From JADKCL01 sp046050405 (GTDB lineage Bacteria > Bacteroidota > Bacteroidia > J057 > JADKCL01), in NCBI GenBank assembly GCA_046050405.1, contig JBJOPY010000275.1, forward strand, positions 1-6,812: a stretch of 6,812 bases of DNA. The letters are read 5' to 3'. A program made the translations under genes and the position numbers. The notes under the pieces were generated by a model. The model was not told the origin of the DNA. It saw only the letters and a list, made by a program, of their open reading frames with translations, and did no database searches. Positions 5,510 through 6,812 of this stretch are shown piece after piece (position 1 is the first letter of the stretch; each line of letters starts with the position of its first letter).

Positions 5510-5926
5510 ATGAAAACCAACAGGACACTGTACGGCATTTTGGCCTTCGGGCCGATCGGCTTGGTCTTGCTCGGCGTGTCCGGAACCGCTGTGTATTCGG
5601 CGAGCGAAAATGTCTTCCCCGGTTCAGGGGAATCGACGGCTTGGATGCTTTGGTTGGGGGTGCTTTTATCGGCGGGGCTCCTCAGCATCGCCTGTCTGGT
5701 CATGAATCTGTTCCACATCAGCCAAAACAACAGCCTGGGCAGTGGTGCACGGATGGGGTGGATCATCGGGATGGTGTTTGCCCATAGCATCACGTCCATC
5801 TTGTACTTTTTCATCCACATCCTGAATGCCCCGCCGGACCCCATGGACCCTGCCGGCAGCGATCCTCAGCATCCCCGGCATCCCGATCCTTGGGATACCC
5901 GGCATCGGGATCCTTGGGAGAGGTGA
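5510..5926 (+). CDS. Small three-helix membrane protein, diverged tandem paralogue 3
   Basis: At 138 residues, it shares the N-terminus of the other two (MKTNRTLYGILAF) and their three-helix plan (about 8-28, 43-70, 83-107), but the interior has diverged. The loop between helices 2 and 3 is now HISQNNSLGSGARMG rather than HASKN-HIPDQSR. The KEDELNAK tail is replaced by a Pro/Asp/His-rich one with repeated DPW (HPDPWDT, then RHRDPWER), encoded by an imperfect 24-base tandem repeat. The last codons, DPWER, still resemble the DPWR end of paralogue 1. This looks like an older duplicate that has taken on a different role or partner. Two hairpins follow the stop. Function unknown. Confidence 0.82.
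   Translation: MKTNRTLYGILAFGPIGLVLLGVSGTAVYSASENVFPGSGESTAWMLWLGVLLSAGLLSIACLVMNLFHISQNNSLGSGARMGWIIGMVFAHSITSILYFFIHILNAPPDPMDPAGSDPQHPRHPDPWDTRHRDPWER
5874..5919 (+). repeat. Imperfect 24-base tandem repeat in the tail of paralogue 3
   Basis: Positions 5874-5895 and 5898-5919 agree at 20 of 22 bases (the mismatch is CC against GG in the middle) at a 24-base period, so the reading frame is kept and an 8-residue unit is repeated. The mismatch also creates an inverted repeat, ATCCCGAT (5880-5887) with ATCGGGAT (5904-5911), which could form a hairpin in the final codons. Confidence 0.75.
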
Positions 5927-5946
5927 GCTCGGGGCGCGTGCACTCG

Positions 5947-5995
5947 GCGACTTTTTGCAAGCAGTCGCGGCACCGTCATGGGAGTGCGCTCCCAT
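5947..5995 (+). terminator. Two hairpins after the tandem operon
   Basis: GCGACT (5947-5952) pairs perfectly with AGTCGC (5963-5968), and ATGGGAG (5978-5984) pairs perfectly with CTCCCAT (5989-5995) around a TGCG loop. They start 21 bases after the stop of paralogue 3, between convergent genes, where a terminator is expected. A pyrimidine-rich but not T-rich stretch follows. The second hairpin is symmetric enough to serve either strand. Confidence 0.45.
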
Positions 5996-6026
5996 TCATC
6001 TGAGTCCCTCCCTCCCTCACGTTCAG

Positions 6027-6046
6027 GCAACGCCGAATGCCGCTGC
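6027..6046 (-). terminator. Hairpin after the ATP-grasp gene
   Basis: On the minus strand GCAGCG and CGTTGC pair (six pairs, one G-U) around an 8-base loop, about 50 bases after the stop at 6098. On the plus strand the same position is a mismatch, favouring minus-strand RNA. No T-tract follows. The rest of 5927-6097 holds no gene that I can support. Confidence 0.3.
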
Positions 6047-6097
6047 AGGCTTCTGTTACGAGGGGAGCCACCCATCTTCCCTCCACACCCAGCGCCT

Positions 6098-6812
6098 TCA
6101 AGTATGCAGGTTCAATCCGCCAATCATCTGCATCAGGAGATCCATCTTGAGATCATCCGTCTGAAACAGCTCATGGACATTTTCCTGGGCGGGAAATCTA
6201 GACCCTGACCTTAATGCAGTTTCCAGGAAAACCCCCATGATGGGATTGACTTCAAGGACATATAATTCTCCGCTCTGACGGCATCGTACAATGTCCACGG
6301 CCGTACAATCTATTTTCACGGCCCTTGCAGCCCTGTGCCCCAAATCAAGGACATCCCTCCCGGGCAATTCAGCGACCATTTGACCACCCGAGCCAATATT
6401 GGTTTTGAATGGATGCGTTTTTAATCTCCTATAGCCTCCTGCGACGGTGTCGTTCACTACCTCAACACGGTAGTCCATCTCCCCGAAATCGACAAAGGCT
6501 TCCAGATAATGATTGTCAAAAAAGCCTTCCACCATTTCTGTATAGTCCCAGAAATCAGCTGGATCGGAAAATCTTAGAATCCCTTTTCCGCCATGGTTGG
6601 ACCTTGGTTTCAGCACCACGCGGCGATGCTTTTCAAAAAATGAATCCACGCAACCTGGTTTTGAGCGATCGGCTATTACCAGTGTATCAGGAACACGTAT
6701 GCCGCTCCTGCGGAGCGTTAGATTCATCATTAACTTGTCCCGGGAATTGGCGTAGGCCTCATACGAGTTCATCACCTTCACTCCCGATTTCTCGAGATAC
6801 TTCAAAATCTCT
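6098..6812 (-). CDS. RimK-like ATP-grasp ligase, 5' end beyond the window
   Basis: ATP-grasp enzymes of this group join an amine or amino acid to a carboxylate activated as an acyl phosphate (RimK, LysX, peptide-tailoring ligases). The frame is open to the right edge; the TTG at 6805 is an internal leucine, not a start, because the text before it (E-I-L-K-Y-L-E-K-SGVKVMNSYEAYANSRDK) matches the end of the pre-ATP-grasp domain just before the conserved DK. About 80-100 N-terminal residues are probably missing. Counting that leucine as 1, K66 (VLKPRS) and the glycine loop NHGGKG (70-75) bind ATP; DYR at 111-113, RR at 126-127 and N136 match the RimK central region; D171, E185 and N187 (EVNP) are the metal ligands. 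All key residues are present, so it is probably active. The substrate is unknown. The GC content is lower than that of the other genes. Confidence 0.85.
   Translation of the reverse strand, partial: EILKYLEKSGVKVMNSYEAYANSRDKLMMNLTLRRSGIRVPDTLVIADRSKPGCVDSFFEKHRRVVLKPRSNHGGKGILRFSDPADFWDYTEMVEGFFDNHYLEAFVDFGEMDYRVEVVNDTVAGGYRRLKTHPFKTNIGSGGQMVAELPGRDVLDLGHRAARAVKIDCTAVDIVRCRQSGELYVLEVNPIMGVFLETALRSGSRFPAQENVHELFQTDDLKMDLLMQMIGGLNLHT

Larger units (their letters stand above)
4733..5926 (+). repeat. Tandem gene triplication with a unit of about 390 bp
   Basis: The three ATGs are 387 and 390 bases apart. Both junctions read TAA-GCAGCC-ATGAAAACCAA, followed by nearly the same next 15 bases. Units 1 and 2 share long identical stretches, for example more than 30 bases starting near 4928 and 5318. 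Unit 3 is similar mainly in its first 40 bases. This pattern indicates unequal duplication that included the spacer, with unit 3 older or faster evolving. Confidence 0.9.

Noticed and set aside
4993..5787. A 264-codon plus-strand frame across the tandem genes with an apparent internal repeat.
   Set aside because: It is the wrong frame of paralogues 1 to 3. Its internal repetition only mirrors the gene duplication, and the proper frames have membrane helices and conservative substitutions.
5947..6046. Possible attachment site or transposon end in the convergent intergenic region.
   Set aside because: The inverted repeats are short local hairpins without matching direct repeats, a transposase or a tRNA nearby. 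Terminator structures explain them more simply.
6098..6805. Taking the TTG at 6805 as the true start of the ATP-grasp gene.
   Set aside because: The frame stays open to the window edge, and the residues before and after the TTG fit the inside of the RimK fold. A start there would lack the whole pre-ATP-grasp domain.

Overview
The window looks like a chromosomal segment of a GC-rich member of the Bacteroidota. Three things point there: the long form of IspG with a large internal insertion, several copies of the phylum's -7 promoter element (TAnnTTTG), some with a TTG about 19-20 bases upstream, and gene starts without clear Shine-Dalgarno sequences. I cannot name a genus. Hand-counted 60-base rows run from about 58 to 75% GC in the housekeeping genes, near 55% in the tandem membrane genes and 43 to 55% in the right-hand gene.

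Layout, left to right. At the left edge, a minus-strand promoter and the first 14 codons of a probable secreted or membrane protein run out of the window (1-80). Two GC-rich hairpins (99-136), one with a C(UUCG)G loop on the minus strand, separate it from fahA (fumarylacetoacetase, last step of tyrosine breakdown). Upstream of fahA, and on the same strand, lie ispG (MEP isoprenoid pathway) and a short-chain dehydrogenase. The gaps between these three are about 160-180 bases, and fahA has its own -7 element, so they need not form one operon. They share no obvious pathway.

The region 4487-4732 lies between the dehydrogenase and a plus-strand cluster transcribed away from it. It holds candidate promoters for both directions and a block of nested inverted repeats (4520-4615). 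The plus-strand cluster (4733-5926) is three tandem paralogous genes for small three-helix membrane proteins, joined by identical 6-base spacers. The first two are about three-quarters identical. The third has diverged and gained a repeated DPW-containing tail. Hairpins at 5947-5995 follow it.

On the right, converging on the cluster, is the 3' part of a RimK-like ATP-grasp ligase gene. It is cut by the window end and is less GC-rich than its neighbours.

I see no RNA gene, CRISPR array, transposon or clear defence system. The least explained content is the tandem membrane-protein array, the structured block in front of it, and two -7 elements that end only 5-6 bases before start codons, which suggests leaderless mRNAs.
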